Source of the DNA: JAENVT01 sp963805445
Lineage (GTDB): Bacteria > Actinomycetota > Acidimicrobiia > Acidimicrobiales > Ilumatobacteraceae
Length of the DNA stretch: 64,000 nt
Reading direction: 5' to 3'
Assembly (NCBI GenBank): GCA_963805445.1
Contig: CAWDUI010000038.1
Coordinates: forward strand, 186,001-250,000
Shown piece after piece: positions 19,198 to 28,838 of this stretch (its first letter is position 1; each line of letters starts with the position of its first letter). Below the pieces are notes generated by a model. That model was not told where the DNA came from. It searched no databases and saw nothing but the letters and a program-made list of their open reading frames with translations. The position numbers were made by a program, and so were the translations under genes.

Positions 19198-20017
19198 CCG
19201 CCGACTGAACCGGCCACGACGACACTCGGCGACTACTGGCGCGAGATGGTGACAGTCGCCCTGCTCGGCACCGACCGGCGCGACCCGCCGGTCCCGCCGG
19301 CCGGTGGGCTGGCCGACCTGGCCGCCGACGATCCGCAGCCGACACCGTCGCAACGACTGCTGCAACAGGTGGCCGGCTGCGCGGTGGCGCAACGCGCCGG
19401 TGTGTTGCCGGGTGCCGGGGCGCGACTGCTGGCGCCGCCCGACGACGATCCTCGCCCCGCTCACGCCACCGCGTTGCCAGCGCCACGTGGCGGCGGGTCA
19501 TCGCCGACTGGCCGGTGTTGGAAGACGAGTGGGTGCTGGCCGTCGTGCGCAGTGGTCGCCGGTTGGCGCCGGAGCTGGTCGTGCCGCTGCTGGCTCGTCA
19601 CCGCACCGACGCCACCCGCCACGCCAGGGTGTTGGTCGCCGCCGGCCCGCTCGGGCAGTGGATGATCGAGTGGTCGCCGCGATCTGGCGTGCGCGGCGCA
19701 AGGGGCCCGCCGTGATGGAAGCGATCGGCGAGTTGCCCGAGTTGGCGATCGTGCCCGACCTGTTGCCGGTGCTGTCGGCCTCACCCCAGCAGGCGGCGCG
19801 CACGATCGCCGGCGGGCTGGCGTCGGGCGTGTTCGGCACCAGCCATCGCGCCGTGCTGGTCAACCTGGTCGCCCGGGTCGACCCGGCCTCGCTGCCGGCG
19901 CTCGGCGATGCGATCGGCCACGTCGACCCGTCGCAGCCGACGATCGGGTTGGCGTTCGCGCTCGCCGACCTCGCCCGCCTTCGCCATCAGATGCTCAGCG
20001 AACTGGAGACACCATGA
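19194..20017 (+). CDS. DUF5691-like protein (frameshifted)
   Basis: The ATG at 19194 overlaps the SWIM stop (ATGA). Reconstructed across frame changes near 19207, 19470, 19500 and 19680, it reads LGDYWREMVTVALLGTDRRD, then QRLLQQVAGCAVAQRAG, VLEDEWVLAVVRSGRRLAPE and ELAIVPDLLPVLSASPQQAA. It is all helical, HEAT-like in feel, with no catalytic motif. The identity rests mainly on its position between SWIM and MoxR genes plus the ALLGT-DRR opening typical of the family. It is probably a scaffold for the AAA+/vWA machinery. Confidence 0.55.
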
Positions 20018-21126
20018 GCCCGCCGTCCTCGCCGTCCCAGGCGCCCCCACCGCCAACGTCCTGCGACCGCATGCCGAGCACGAGTTCGCCCACGAGTTGA
20101 CGGCACTTGCCGCGGCCGACGACCGCGAGCGCCCACCGAGCTGGCGGCTGTCGCCGTGGGCGGTGGTCACCTACCTGCTCGGCGGCGCGTTGCCCGACGG
20201 CACGGTGATCAGCCCGAAGTACGTCGGTCAGCGCCGGCTGATCGAGATCGCCGTCGCCACGTTGGCCACCGACCGGGCCCTGCTGCTGCTCGGCGTGCCG
20301 GGTACCGCCAAGACCTGGGTCAGCGAGCACCTGGCGGCGGCGATCAGCGGCGACTCGACGCTGCTCGTGCAGGGCACCGCGGGCACGGCGGAGGAAAGCC
20401 TGCGCTACGGCTGGAACTACGCCCGCCTGCTGGCCGAGGGGCCGAGCGAAGCGGCGCTGGTGCCCAGCCCGGTGTACCGGGCGATGCGGGCCGGGTCGAT
20501 CGTGCGGGTCGAGGAGCTCACCCGCATGCCCAGCGACGTGCAAGACGCGCTTGGTGACCGTGCTCAGCGAGAAGACGCTGCCGGTGCCCGAGCTGGCCAG
20601 CGAGGTCCAGGCCGTGCCCGGGTTCAACCTGATCGCCACGGCCAACGACCGCGACCGGGGCATCAACGATCTGTCGGCCGCGCTGCGCCGGCGCTTCAAC
20701 ACCGTCGTGCTGCCGCTGCCCGCCGACGCCGACGAGGAGGTGGCGATCGTGCGCCGGCGCGTCGCCGAGATGGGCGTGGCGCTGCGCCTGCCGAAGGTGC
20801 CCGCGGCCGACGAAGAGATCCGCCGCGTCGTCACGGTGTTCCGCGAGCTGCGCAGCGGCGCGACCGAGGATGGCCGGGTCAGCCTCAAGGTGCCGAGCGG
20901 TTCGTTGTCGACCGCCGAGGCGATCTCCGTGGTCACCAATGGCCTGGCGCTGGCGGCGCACTTCGGCGACGGTCAGTTGAACGCGGCCGATGTCGCCGCC
21001 GGGATCGTCGGCGCGGTCGTCAAGGACCCGGTGCACGACGCCGTCGCCTGGCGCGAGTACCTCGAGGCGGTGGTCCGCGACCGTGCGGACTGGGACGACT
21101 TCTACGAAGCGTGCCGCGAGCTGTGA
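20014..21126 (+). CDS. MoxR-family AAA+ ATPase (frameshifted)
   Basis: ATG 20014 overlaps the previous stop. The frame changes within the first 30 bases and again near 20550. Motifs: GQRRLIEIAVATLATDRALL, Walker A LLGVPGTAKTWVSEH, the MoxR-type Walker B region GSIVRVEELTRMPSDVQDAL followed by TVLSEKTLPVPEL, sensor 1 LIATANDRDRGIND and arginine finger SAALRRRFNTV. MoxR ATPases remodel protein complexes together with vWA proteins, and one is encoded two genes downstream. It is the central motor of the operon. Confidence 0.8.
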
Positions 21127-21145
21127 TCGGCCCGGGCGGCGGGCC

Positions 21146-23378
21146 GTGACCGCGACGGTGCAACTGCTGGGGATCCGCCACCACGGGCCCGGGTCGGCGC
21201 GGTCGGTGGTCCGCGCCCTCGACGCCTCGAACCGACGCCGTGCTGGTCGAACTTCCGGCCGATTGCGAGGCGTCGCTGGCCTGGGTCGGCAACGCACACC
21301 TCGTGCCGCCGGTCGCCTTGCTCGGCTACGTGGTCGATCATCCGCAGCGGGCCGCGTTCTTGCCGTTCGCCGAGTTCAGCCCGGAGTGGCAGGCCTTCAC
21401 CTGGGCCCGTCGAACACGGTGTGGCGGTCCGGGCCATGGACCTGCCCATGCAGCAGTCGCTGGCGGAGCCACGGCGAGGCAGAGGCGAGCAGCTCGCTCT
21501 GGCCGCACCAGGCGATCCGATGGCCATCGGTGATCCGCTCGCGGCGTTGGCCGCGGCGGCCGGCGACCCGGATCCGGAGCGCTGGTGGGACGACGTGATC
21601 GAGCACCGCGGCGATGGTGCGCCGGCGTTCGACGCCGTGGCGAGGCGATGACAGCCGTACGCGGCGGCCGCGAGGCCTCCACACTCGGCGAGGCCCGGCG
21701 CGAGGCCCACATGCGCCAGGTGCTGCGCAAGGCCGATCGCCGAGGGGCACGAGCGCATCGCCGTCGTCTGCGGCGCGTGGCACGTGCCCGGCGCTGGCCG
21801 AGCCGCTTCCGTCGGCGGCCACCGATGCCCGCACGCTGCGCGGCATGCCCCGGGTGAAGGTCGGCATGTGCTGGGTGCCGTGGACCCACCGCCGTCTCGC
21901 CGCGTCCACCGGGCTACGGCGCGGGCGTGCGCAGCCCTGGCTGGTACGCGCACGTGTTCCACCATCCTGGCGAACCGGGGATCACCCGGTGGTTCGTCGA
22001 TGCCGCCCGGCTGCTGCGCGACCACGGCATGTCACGCCTCGCCCGACCACCTGATCGCGGCGACCCGTGCCGCCACCACGCTGGCGGCGCTGCGCAACCG
22101 CCCGCGGCCCGGCTTGGCCGAGGTGCTCGACGCGGCCGACACCGTGCTGGCCGGCGCCAGCGGCATGGCGCTGATCCAGCGCGAGCTGATCGTCGGCGAC
22201 GCGATCGGCGAGGTGCCCGACGATGCGCCGCAGGTGCCGCTGGCCCGCGACCTCGCCGCGCAGCAACGCCGGGTGCGGCTGAAGCCCGACCGGCGCGCGC
22301 GCAGACCGTCGAGCTCGACGTGCGCACGCCGAACGGGCGTGCCCGGTCGGTGCTGCTGCACCGGCTTCGAGCGCTCGGCGTGCCGTGGGGCTCGGTCGAG
22401 GAGGGTCGGGGCAGCAGCGGCACGTTCCGCGAGACGTGGAGGCTGCTGTGGGAGCCGGAGCTGACGATCCGCGTGATCGAGCTGTCGGCCACGGCACCAC
22501 CGTGCAGGCGGCGGCCACGCACCGCCTGCTCGAACGCGCCGAGGGGGTCGAGGCGCTGGCCGATCTGGTGGCGGTGCTCGACCTGGCGCTGCTCGCCGAT
22601 CTCGGCCGACGTCGTTCGGCCCGTCGTCGCCCGCGTCGAGGCCCAGGCCGCGCACGATCCCGACGTCGTGCGGGTGATCGACACCCTCGGCCCGCTGGCG
22701 CGTGCCCTGCGCTACGGCGACGTGCGCGGCACCGACGCCAGTGCGTTGCGGGCCGTGTTCGACGGGCTGGTGGTGCGCGTGCTGGCCGGAACGGTGATGG
22801 CCTGCCGCTCGCTCGACGACGACGCTGCGGCGGCGATGGTCGAGCGCCTCGCCGGCGTGCAGGCCGCGCTCGCCCTGGTCGATCATCCGGCGCGGCGGGC
22901 CGAGTGGCCGGCCGTGCTGACCATCGTCGCCGAGCGCAGCGACGTGCACGGGTTGGTGCAGGGACGAGCGACGCGACTGCTGCACGACGGCGGCAGCTGG
23001 AACCGTGCGCTGGTCGGGGCGCGCTTGTCGAGGGCCCTGTCCGTCGGCACGGCGCCGGCGGTCGGGGCCTCGTTCGTCGAAGGGTTCCTGGCCGGCAGCG
23101 GCACGGTGCTGGTGCACGATGCCGAGTTGCTGGAGGTGATCGACGGGTGGGTTTCGTCGCTGGCCCCCGACGCGTTCATCTCCACGGCGCCGCTGCTGCG
23201 CCGCACGTTCGGCGCGTTCGAACCGGGCGAGCGCCGCCAGCTCGGCCTGTTGATCGCCCACCAGGCCGCGCCGACCTGGTCGGGCTTTGGCAGCGATGTC
23301 GACGGCCAGCGGGCCGCCGCCGCCCTGGCGACCGTGCGGCAGCTGCTGGGCGTGCCGATCTCGGATGTGGGACCGTGA
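21146..23378 (+). CDS. DUF5682-like protein (heavily frameshifted)
   Basis: From GTG 21146: LLGIRHHGPGSARSVVRAL, then LVELPADCEASLAWV, HERIAVVCGAWHVPAL, WVPWTHRRLAASTGYGAG and WYAHVFHHPGE. The N-terminal GIRHHGPGSAR and CGAWHVPAL phrases recall the Tiki/TraB-like erythromycin-esterase fold, where a conserved GxxH and HxP pair is thought to matter. The C-terminal 400 residues are helical (LERAEGVEALADLVAVLDLA, FVEGFLAGSGTVLVHDAEL). At least seven frame changes lie between 21240 and 22620. The stop abuts the vWA gene. Confidence 0.6.
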
Positions 23379-24608
23379 GTGATGCTGCGGCAGTCCGGCC
23401 GCGTCAGCGACCCGGAGCGGTTGCGCCGGTGGCGGATGGTGCTCGGCGGCACCGACGACGGCGACGGTGGTGCCGGCCGCGACTCGGGCCAAGGTGTGTC
23501 CGACGTGCAGCTCGATGGCAACGATGCGCGGATCGACGCCGCGCTTGCCGCGGTCTACGACACCAGGCCCACCAAGCGCGGCGGCGGGGGCCGCGCCGGC
23601 GGGCTCGGGTCGTCGGCGCCGGGCGTGGCCCGATGGCTGGGCGACATCCGCCGGTACTTCCCGACATCGGTCGTGCAGGTGTTGCAACGCGACGCGATCA
23701 CCCGCCTCAACCTGCGTCAGCTGCTGCTGGAGCCGGAGATGTTGCGTGCCGTCGAGCCCGATCTGCACCTCGTCACGCTGCTGGTCGAGCTCAACAAGCT
23801 GTTGCCCGACGCGACCCGAGCCACGGCGCGTCAGGTCGTCGCCCAGGTCGTCGAGCAGATCGAGCAACGCCTGGCGTCGCGCACCAAGCAGGCGGTGCAC
23901 GGGGCGTTGGCGCGCAGCCAGCGCAGCCGCCGCCCACGCCTCAGCGACATCGACTGGGGCCACACCATCCACGCCAACCTGCGCCACTACCTGCCCGAAC
24001 AACGCACGGTGGTGCCCGAGCGGTTGATCGGGTACGGCCGCCGCCAGCGCAGCTTGTCGCGCGATGTGATCGTGGCCATCGACCAGTCCGCCAGCATGGC
24101 CGACAGCGTGGTCTACGCGGCCGTGTTCGGGGCGGTGCTGGCCTCGATGCCGGCGTTGCGCACCAGCGTGATCGCCTTCGACAGTGCGGTCGCCGATCTC
24201 ACGCCGGTGCTGCACGATCCCGTCGACGTGCTGTTCGGCGTGCAATTGGGCGGCGGTACCGACATCGCCCAGGCCATCGGCTACTGCCAGCAGCTGGTCA
24301 CCCGCCCGGCCGACACGGTGCTGGTGCTGGTCAGCGATCTGTTCGAGGGCGGCAACGTCACGTTGCTGCACGACCGCGTCGCCGCGCTGACGCAGGCCGG
24401 GGTGACCGTGGTCGTGCTGCTGGCGCTCAGCGACGAGGGCGCTCCCGCCTACGACCACGCCCAGGCCGCAGTGCTTGCCGAGCTGGGTGTGCCGTCGCTG
24501 GCCTGCACCCCCGACGCCTTCCCCGAGTTGCTCGCTGCCGCGCTGGAGCGCCGCAACGTCGGCCGCTGGGCCAACGAGCACGGCATGCACACGGCCGTGG
24601 CGACATGA
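23379..24608 (+). CDS. vWA domain protein, CoxE-like (last gene of the MoxR operon)
   Basis: 409 residues, fully open. The N-terminal helical half (VVQVLQRDAITRLNLRQLLL, PDATRATARQVVAQVVEQIE) leads to a C-terminal vWA domain with a complete MIDAS: DVIVAIDQSASMADS, the Thr loop LGGGTDIAQAIG and the distal Asp LVLVSDLFEGGN. This layout is that of the vWA partner of MoxR ATPases, which presents substrates through its metal site. The start is uncertain: GTG 23379 or an overlapping GTG at 23374. The stop is followed after 30 bases by the Rv2466c-like gene. Confidence 0.8.
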   Translation: MMLRQSGRVSDPERLRRWRMVLGGTDDGDGGAGRDSGQGVSDVQLDGNDARIDAALAAVYDTRPTKRGGGGRAGGLGSSAPGVARWLGDIRRYFPTSVVQVLQRDAITRLNLRQLLLEPEMLRAVEPDLHLVTLLVELNKLLPDATRATARQVVAQVVEQIEQRLASRTKQAVHGALARSQRSRRPRLSDIDWGHTIHANLRHYLPEQRTVVPERLIGYGRRQRSLSRDVIVAIDQSASMADSVVYAAVFGAVLASMPALRTSVIAFDSAVADLTPVLHDPVDVLFGVQLGGGTDIAQAIGYCQQLVTRPADTVLVLVSDLFEGGNVTLLHDRVAALTQAGVTVVVLLALSDEGAPAYDHAQAAVLAELGVPSLACTPDAFPELLAAALERRNVGRWANEHGMHTAVAT

Positions 24609-24638
24609 CGTGCGGCCCGCGCCGATATTGTCGACGCA

Positions 24639-25259
24639 ATGACCAAGGATGTGCAGTTCTACTTCGACCCGGTCTGCCCGTGGACATGGATCACGTCGCG
24701 GTGGCTCGTCGAGGTCGCCGAGCATCGCGACCTGCGGATCACCTGGAACCAGTTCAGCCTTCGCTACCACAGCAAGCCAAACCCCGCATACGACTGGCTC
24801 CGCGACGAGATGGACGATCAGCACCCGGGCATGCGCGTCCTCGCCGCCACGAAGCAGCAGTACGGCAACGCGGCAGTGGGCAGGTTGTACACAACGCTCG
24901 GCACGCAGATCCACCATGATGGCGACGAGCGCTTGGTGCGCCTGGCCGAGGGGATCGCGGCCGCGGGTCTGCCGGCCGGTCTGATCGAGGCCGGCACTGA
25001 TGCCAGCTGGGACGCGGTCATCATCGACTCGACCGATCGGGCCGTCGACCTGGTCGGCAAGGACGCCGGCATCCCGATCGTGGTGATCGGAGGCGCCGAG
25101 CACACGTACTTCGGCCCGGTGCTGTCCCCGGCGCCGACGGGCGACAAGGCCCTCGAGCTGTGGGATGCATACGTCGTGCTCGGCAGCATCGACGGGATCT
25201 ACGAGATCAAACGCACCCGTGATGTGCGACCGATGTTCCCGCCGAGACCCGACTGCTGA
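24639..25259 (+). CDS. Mycothiol-dependent nitroreductase, Rv2466c-like DsbA-fold protein
   Basis: 206 residues from ATG 24639. It has a thioredoxin/DsbA-type fold with a single-cysteine active site FDPVCPWTWITSRWL, the arrangement of Mycobacterium Rv2466c. Other family phrases are ITWNQFSLRYHS, GIPIVVIGGAEHTYFGPVLS and a GKD segment before the cis-Pro region. Rv2466c-type proteins reduce small molecules using mycothiol, consistent with an actinobacterial host. A TATTGT hexamer ends 7 bases before the ATG, so the mRNA may be leaderless. It is convergent with the acyl-CoA dehydrogenase. Confidence 0.8.
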   Translation: MTKDVQFYFDPVCPWTWITSRWLVEVAEHRDLRITWNQFSLRYHSKPNPAYDWLRDEMDDQHPGMRVLAATKQQYGNAAVGRLYTTLGTQIHHDGDERLVRLAEGIAAAGLPAGLIEAGTDASWDAVIIDSTDRAVDLVGKDAGIPIVVIGGAEHTYFGPVLSPAPTGDKALELWDAYVVLGSIDGIYEIKRTRDVRPMFPPRPDC

Positions 25260-25264
25260 ACTGC

Positions 25265-26543
25265 CTATTGCGTCGCCTGCGTGCCGACCTTGAGCTCCCG
25301 GAACGGTGACTTGGAGTCGATGCCGGGCTCTTTCGGCAGGCCGAGCACACGCTCGCCGACGATGTTGCGCATGACCTCGTCGCTGCCGCCGGCGATGCGC
25401 CCGCCCGGCGTACCGAGCACCAGCATCGACCACGCATAGGTGCCCCACTCGCCGGTGTCGGCGACCAGACGTGGCCCGAGCACGCGCGACACGAAGTCGC
25501 CGAGGCGGCGCATGTTCATCGTGCCGGCCAACTTGGCGATGCTCATCTCCGGCCCTGGCAACTGCCCGGCCTTGATCTTGTCCATCGCCCGTTGGTTGTT
25601 GTAGCTCGACACTCGGGCGTGGATGATCAGGTCGGCCAATTGGTCGCGCACCAGCGGGTCGTCGTTCAGGCCGAGGTGGCGGACCATCTCGATCGCCCTC
25701 GCATACAGGTTGACGCCGCCACCACCGCCACCGCCCGCACCGATCGCGGCGCGCTCGTTCATCAGCGTGGTCAGGGCAACGTTCCAACCGTTGTTGAGGT
25801 CACCGAGGCGATCGGCGTCGGGCACGCGAACTTCGTTGAAGAACACCTCGTTGAAGCTGGACCCACCGGTCATCTGGCGCAGCGGTCGCACCTCGACGCC
25901 GGGCGCCTTCATGTCGACGACGAACCCGGTCAGACCCTTGTGCTTGGGCAGGTCGGGATCGGTACGGGCGATGATCTCGCCGATGTCGCTGTAGTGCGCG
26001 CCGGTGGTCCACACCTTCTGCCCGGTGATCACCCATTCCTCACCGTCACGCTCGGCCTTGGTCTGCAGGCTGGCCAGGTCGCTGCCGGCGCCGGGCTCGC
26101 TGAACAGCTGGCACCCGACGATGTCGGCCGCGGTACATCTTGGCGAGGTAGCTCTGCTTGGCCGACTCGCTGCCGTGGGCCAGGATCGTCGGCGCCACCA
26201 TCCCCAGCCCGATCGTGAAGGCCGACTGGTTCGGCACCTGGTACTGCGCCTCGAGTGCGTTCCAGGCCTTCTCGTACACGCCGGGCAGAGCCCGACCGCC
26301 GTACTCGACCGGGCCCGTGATCCACCCGAACCCGGCGTCGTACTTCTTGCGCCGCCAGTCGCATGCCCGCTGCAGATCGTTGGACTCGTCGGTGCGGTTG
26401 CGCTCCTCGAACATCGCCACCTTGTCGGAGCCTTCGCCCCACACGAACTTGCGCTCCGCCTCCTTGCGGCGAGCATTGGCGTCGAGGAAGTCGCGTGCCT
26501 CGGACTCGAACGCCTCCACTGTGATCGGTGTGATCTCCGTCAT
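25265..26543 (-). CDS. Acyl-CoA dehydrogenase (one frameshift)
   Basis: N-terminal helices (TVEAFESEARDFLDANARRK) and the middle beta-domain are typical: QLFSEPGAGSDLASLQTKAE and VITGQKVWTTGAHYSDIG, FAD-contacting, then PLRQMTGGSSFNEVFFNEVR. The C-terminal end GTPGGRIAGGSDEVMRNIVG marks the FadE type used on unusual substrates. The frame changes near 26130. The run of seven glycines (AIGAGGGGGGGVN) is in frame. ATG 26543 is 7 bases after TACGGT on the reverse strand, again leaderless spacing. The expected role is FAD-dependent alpha,beta-dehydrogenation of an acyl-CoA. Confidence 0.85.
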
Positions 26544-26584
26544 GGAGCGAACCGTAGCCCGGGCGCACATGGCAAGCTACGGCC

Positions 26585-27346
26585 GTGGATCTCAACGGAT
26601 ACCTCGCTGTCCTGGCCTCGGAGGCGAATGTACTGGCGTCGACCGCCGAGGAAGCCGGGCTCGACGCGCCGGTGCCGACGTGCCCGGGTTGGACGGTGCG
26701 AGACCTCGTGCTGCACCTCGGTGAGGTTCATCGTTGGGCGACGGCCGTGATTGCCAGCGGGGCGATGAAGCTCAGCGACGTTCCCGGCGACACGCTGGGC
26801 CCGCTGCCCGGGCCGGCGGACACGATCGACTGGTTCTGCCGCGGCGCGATCACCTTGCGCGAGACCCTCGACTCGGCCGATCCGTCCTTCGACTACGCCG
26901 CATTCCTCGCCGACCCGGCCATGCCGCGCGTGCGGTTCTGGGCGCGACGCCAGGCGATGGAGACCAGCGTGCACCGCGTCGACGCCGAGTCTGCGGTCGG
27001 CCGATGCACGGCGCTGTCGCCGGAGGTCGCCCTCGACGGGATCGACGAGTTCCTCACCGGCTTCCTCCCACGGTCGCGCACGCCGCTACACACCGATCGG
27101 GCACGCACGCTGCTGATCGCGCCGGACTACAGCGAGCAGCGGTGGAAGGTGACGATCGGCAGCGAGATGCCGGTGACCGTGCGAGAGATCGGGGCTGCCG
27201 CTGACGCCGATTGTGTGGTGGCCGGACCAGCCAGCGACACCTACCTGGCGATCTGGAACCGGTGCTCGCTCGACGGGCTGCGGATCACCGGCGACCGCGG
27301 CGTGATCGATCAGCTGTGCGACAGCGTGCAGGTGCGCTGGGGCTAA
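26585..27346 (+). CDS. Maleylpyruvate isomerase-family (DinB-like) mycothiol-dependent protein
   Basis: 253 residues, intact. N-terminal DinB-like four-helix bundle with PTCPGWTVRDLVLHLGEVHR, whose His residues are metal ligands, and the third site METSVHRVDAE. The C-terminal domain is the small lobe typical of actinobacterial MDMPI proteins (LRITGDRGVIDQL). Known members use mycothiol, but most are functionally uncharacterised. GTG start at 26585. The gene is divergent from the acyl-CoA dehydrogenase, the two starts being about 40 bases apart. Confidence 0.8.
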   Translation: MDLNGYLAVLASEANVLASTAEEAGLDAPVPTCPGWTVRDLVLHLGEVHRWATAVIASGAMKLSDVPGDTLGPLPGPADTIDWFCRGAITLRETLDSADPSFDYAAFLADPAMPRVRFWARRQAMETSVHRVDAESAVGRCTALSPEVALDGIDEFLTGFLPRSRTPLHTDRARTLLIAPDYSEQRWKVTIGSEMPVTVREIGAAADADCVVAGPASDTYLAIWNRCSLDGLRITGDRGVIDQLCDSVQVRWG

Positions 27347-27361
27347 GCCTGCCCGGCGCCC

Positions 27362-28273
27362 TCACAACCAGTCACGCTTGCGGAAGACGCGATACAAGAC
27401 GAAGCTCAAGACCACCATCATCCCGATCGCCATCGGATAGCCGAGCTTCCAGCCGAGTTCGGGCATGTGCTGGAAGTTCATCCCGTAGATGCCGGCGATC
27501 AACGTCGCACCGAACACGATCGAGCCCCACGCGGTGAGCTTCTTCATCACGAAGTTCATCTGGTTGCTGATGACGGCCAGGTGAGCGTCGACCGCGTTGC
27601 CGACGAGCTCGCGCTGCTCGTCGACGAGGTCGACGGCGCGCAGCAACTTGTCGAACGCGTCGCGACACGTGACCAGTGCGTCGCCGTCGATCCACTGGAC
27701 CTCGCGCCGCAGGATTGCCGACAGCACCTCACGCAGCGGCACCACGGCCCGGCGCAGCTCCAACAACTCGCGGCGGATGGCGAACAGGTCGTGCTGCAGG
27801 CCCTGCTCGGGTCGCATCTCCTCGCTGAAGATGCTGTCTTCGATCACCTCGAGCTTGTCTTCCAGCACATCGGTCGTGTCGAAGTATCCGTCGATCAGGC
27901 TGTCCATCAACGTGGCGAACAGCTGCCCCGAAGTGGTGGTGGCGGTATCGTGCCGCTCGCAGAGCTCGAGCAGCGGCTGCGGGTCCCACTCCCTACCGTC
28001 GGGGTCGTGGCGCCGGATGGTGATCAGCCAGGCCGGCCCGAGGTACATGTCGATCTCGGCCAGAGAACCGGAGAAGGCGACGATATAGACGTGGTCCTCG
28101 AAGCGACGCATGCTGGGTCTCGCGGCGCGGCGCCACGCCTCGTCGAAGGTGCGATCCGCCAATCCGTATTGGTGAGCCAGGGCGTCGAGCTCGGCTTCCT
28201 CCGGGTCGACGACATCGATCCACGTCACCGGTGGGACACCGCCGTCACCATTGAACGTGTGTGTCACCTGCAT
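27362..28273 (-). CDS. corA: CorA-family magnesium/divalent cation channel
   Basis: 303 residues, intact. A long cytoplasmic alpha/beta funnel (PPVTWIDVVDPEEAELDALA, EDHVYIVAFSG, LDLVDEQRELVGNAVDAHLA-like helices) ends in two membrane helices, the first carrying the selectivity signature GIYGMNF and the last followed by a basic tail RVFRKRDWL. It probably imports Mg2+ as a pentamer. The ATG at 28273 lies 7 bases after TACGCT (28286-28281), a leaderless arrangement. No Mg riboswitch is visible, as expected with so little leader. Confidence 0.9.
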   Translation of the reverse strand: MQVTHTFNGDGGVPPVTWIDVVDPEEAELDALAHQYGLADRTFDEAWRRAARPSMRRFEDHVYIVAFSGSLAEIDMYLGPAWLITIRRHDPDGREWDPQPLLELCERHDTATTTSGQLFATLMDSLIDGYFDTTDVLEDKLEVIEDSIFSEEMRPEQGLQHDLFAIRRELLELRRAVVPLREVLSAILRREVQWIDGDALVTCRDAFDKLLRAVDLVDEQRELVGNAVDAHLAVISNQMNFVMKKLTAWGSIVFGATLIAGIYGMNFQHMPELGWKLGYPMAIGMMVVLSFVLYRVFRKRDWL

Positions 28274-28344
28274 CGGTGCGAGCGTAGGGCCGTGCGGCGA
28301 CGAGCGTGTGTGATCGCAGCCGCGAACGCTAGGGTCCGTGGCTT

Positions 28345-28800
28345 ATGGGTCAACAGGTTTCCGTCATCGAAAAGCCCAGCCCACGTCCGGGTCTGCTGAG
28401 GTTCGAGACCAACCGCAGCCTCACCGGGATGGGTCACGAGCGGTTCACGTCGGTCGCCGACGCGGTCGGGCCGCGACCGGCCGCTTCCCTTGCGCGGCAA
28501 CTGCTGGCAACGGGCAAGGTCGATTCGGTGTACATCTACGGCAACATCGTCACGGTCGACGTCGCCAAGGGCTTCACCGGCGATGGCTTGGCGGATGTCG
28601 TGCGCGACATGTACCAGTACTGGAAGCCGGGCATGGAGATGCCCACGTTCGACGCCCCGGCAGAGGAAGCGCCGGCAGCGGCAACCGGCGACGGTGAGAG
28701 CGGGCCGGCCGTCGCCGAGTCGCCGTACACCCAGTTGGTGCCGCAGAACCTGCGCGAACGCAGCGCCGCGGCCCTGGCCAAGTGGCAGGCCGGTCACTAG
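28345..28800 (+). CDS. Nfu/NifU N-terminal-domain protein
   Basis: 151 residues. The first ~90 residues match the Nfu N-terminal domain (PRPGLLRFETNRSLTGMGHE, then LLATGKVDSVYIYGNIVTVD). The C-terminal part is an Ala/Glu-rich tail rather than the CxxC-bearing Nfu scaffold domain, so Fe-S scaffold activity is not expected. A TAGGGT hexamer ends 9 bases before ATG 28345. The function in Fe-S assembly or as a remnant module is unknown. Confidence 0.7.
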   Translation: MGQQVSVIEKPSPRPGLLRFETNRSLTGMGHERFTSVADAVGPRPAASLARQLLATGKVDSVYIYGNIVTVDVAKGFTGDGLADVVRDMYQYWKPGMEMPTFDAPAEEAPAAATGDGESGPAVAESPYTQLVPQNLRERSAAALAKWQAGH

Positions 28801-28838
28801 CGACTCAAGTCTTGGGCACTCGCTGCCGATGCAGGCGT

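Noticed and set aside
19194..19215. In-frame TGA near the start of DUF5691 considered as selenocysteine
   Set aside because: The codons after it do not continue the family in the same frame; the similarity resumes in another frame, so it is an indel, unlike the ArsC case.
25724..25760. Seven consecutive glycines in the acyl-CoA dehydrogenase as a sign of an error
   Set aside because: The frame is open and family-like on both sides, so the run is tolerated or is a clean multiple-of-three change.
22032..25787. A 1251-codon open frame on the minus strand
   Set aside because: It is the antisense shadow of DUF5682, vWA and the Rv2466c-like gene; composition is a low-complexity Arg/Ala/Gly/His mix with no motif, typical of high-GC mirror ORFs.
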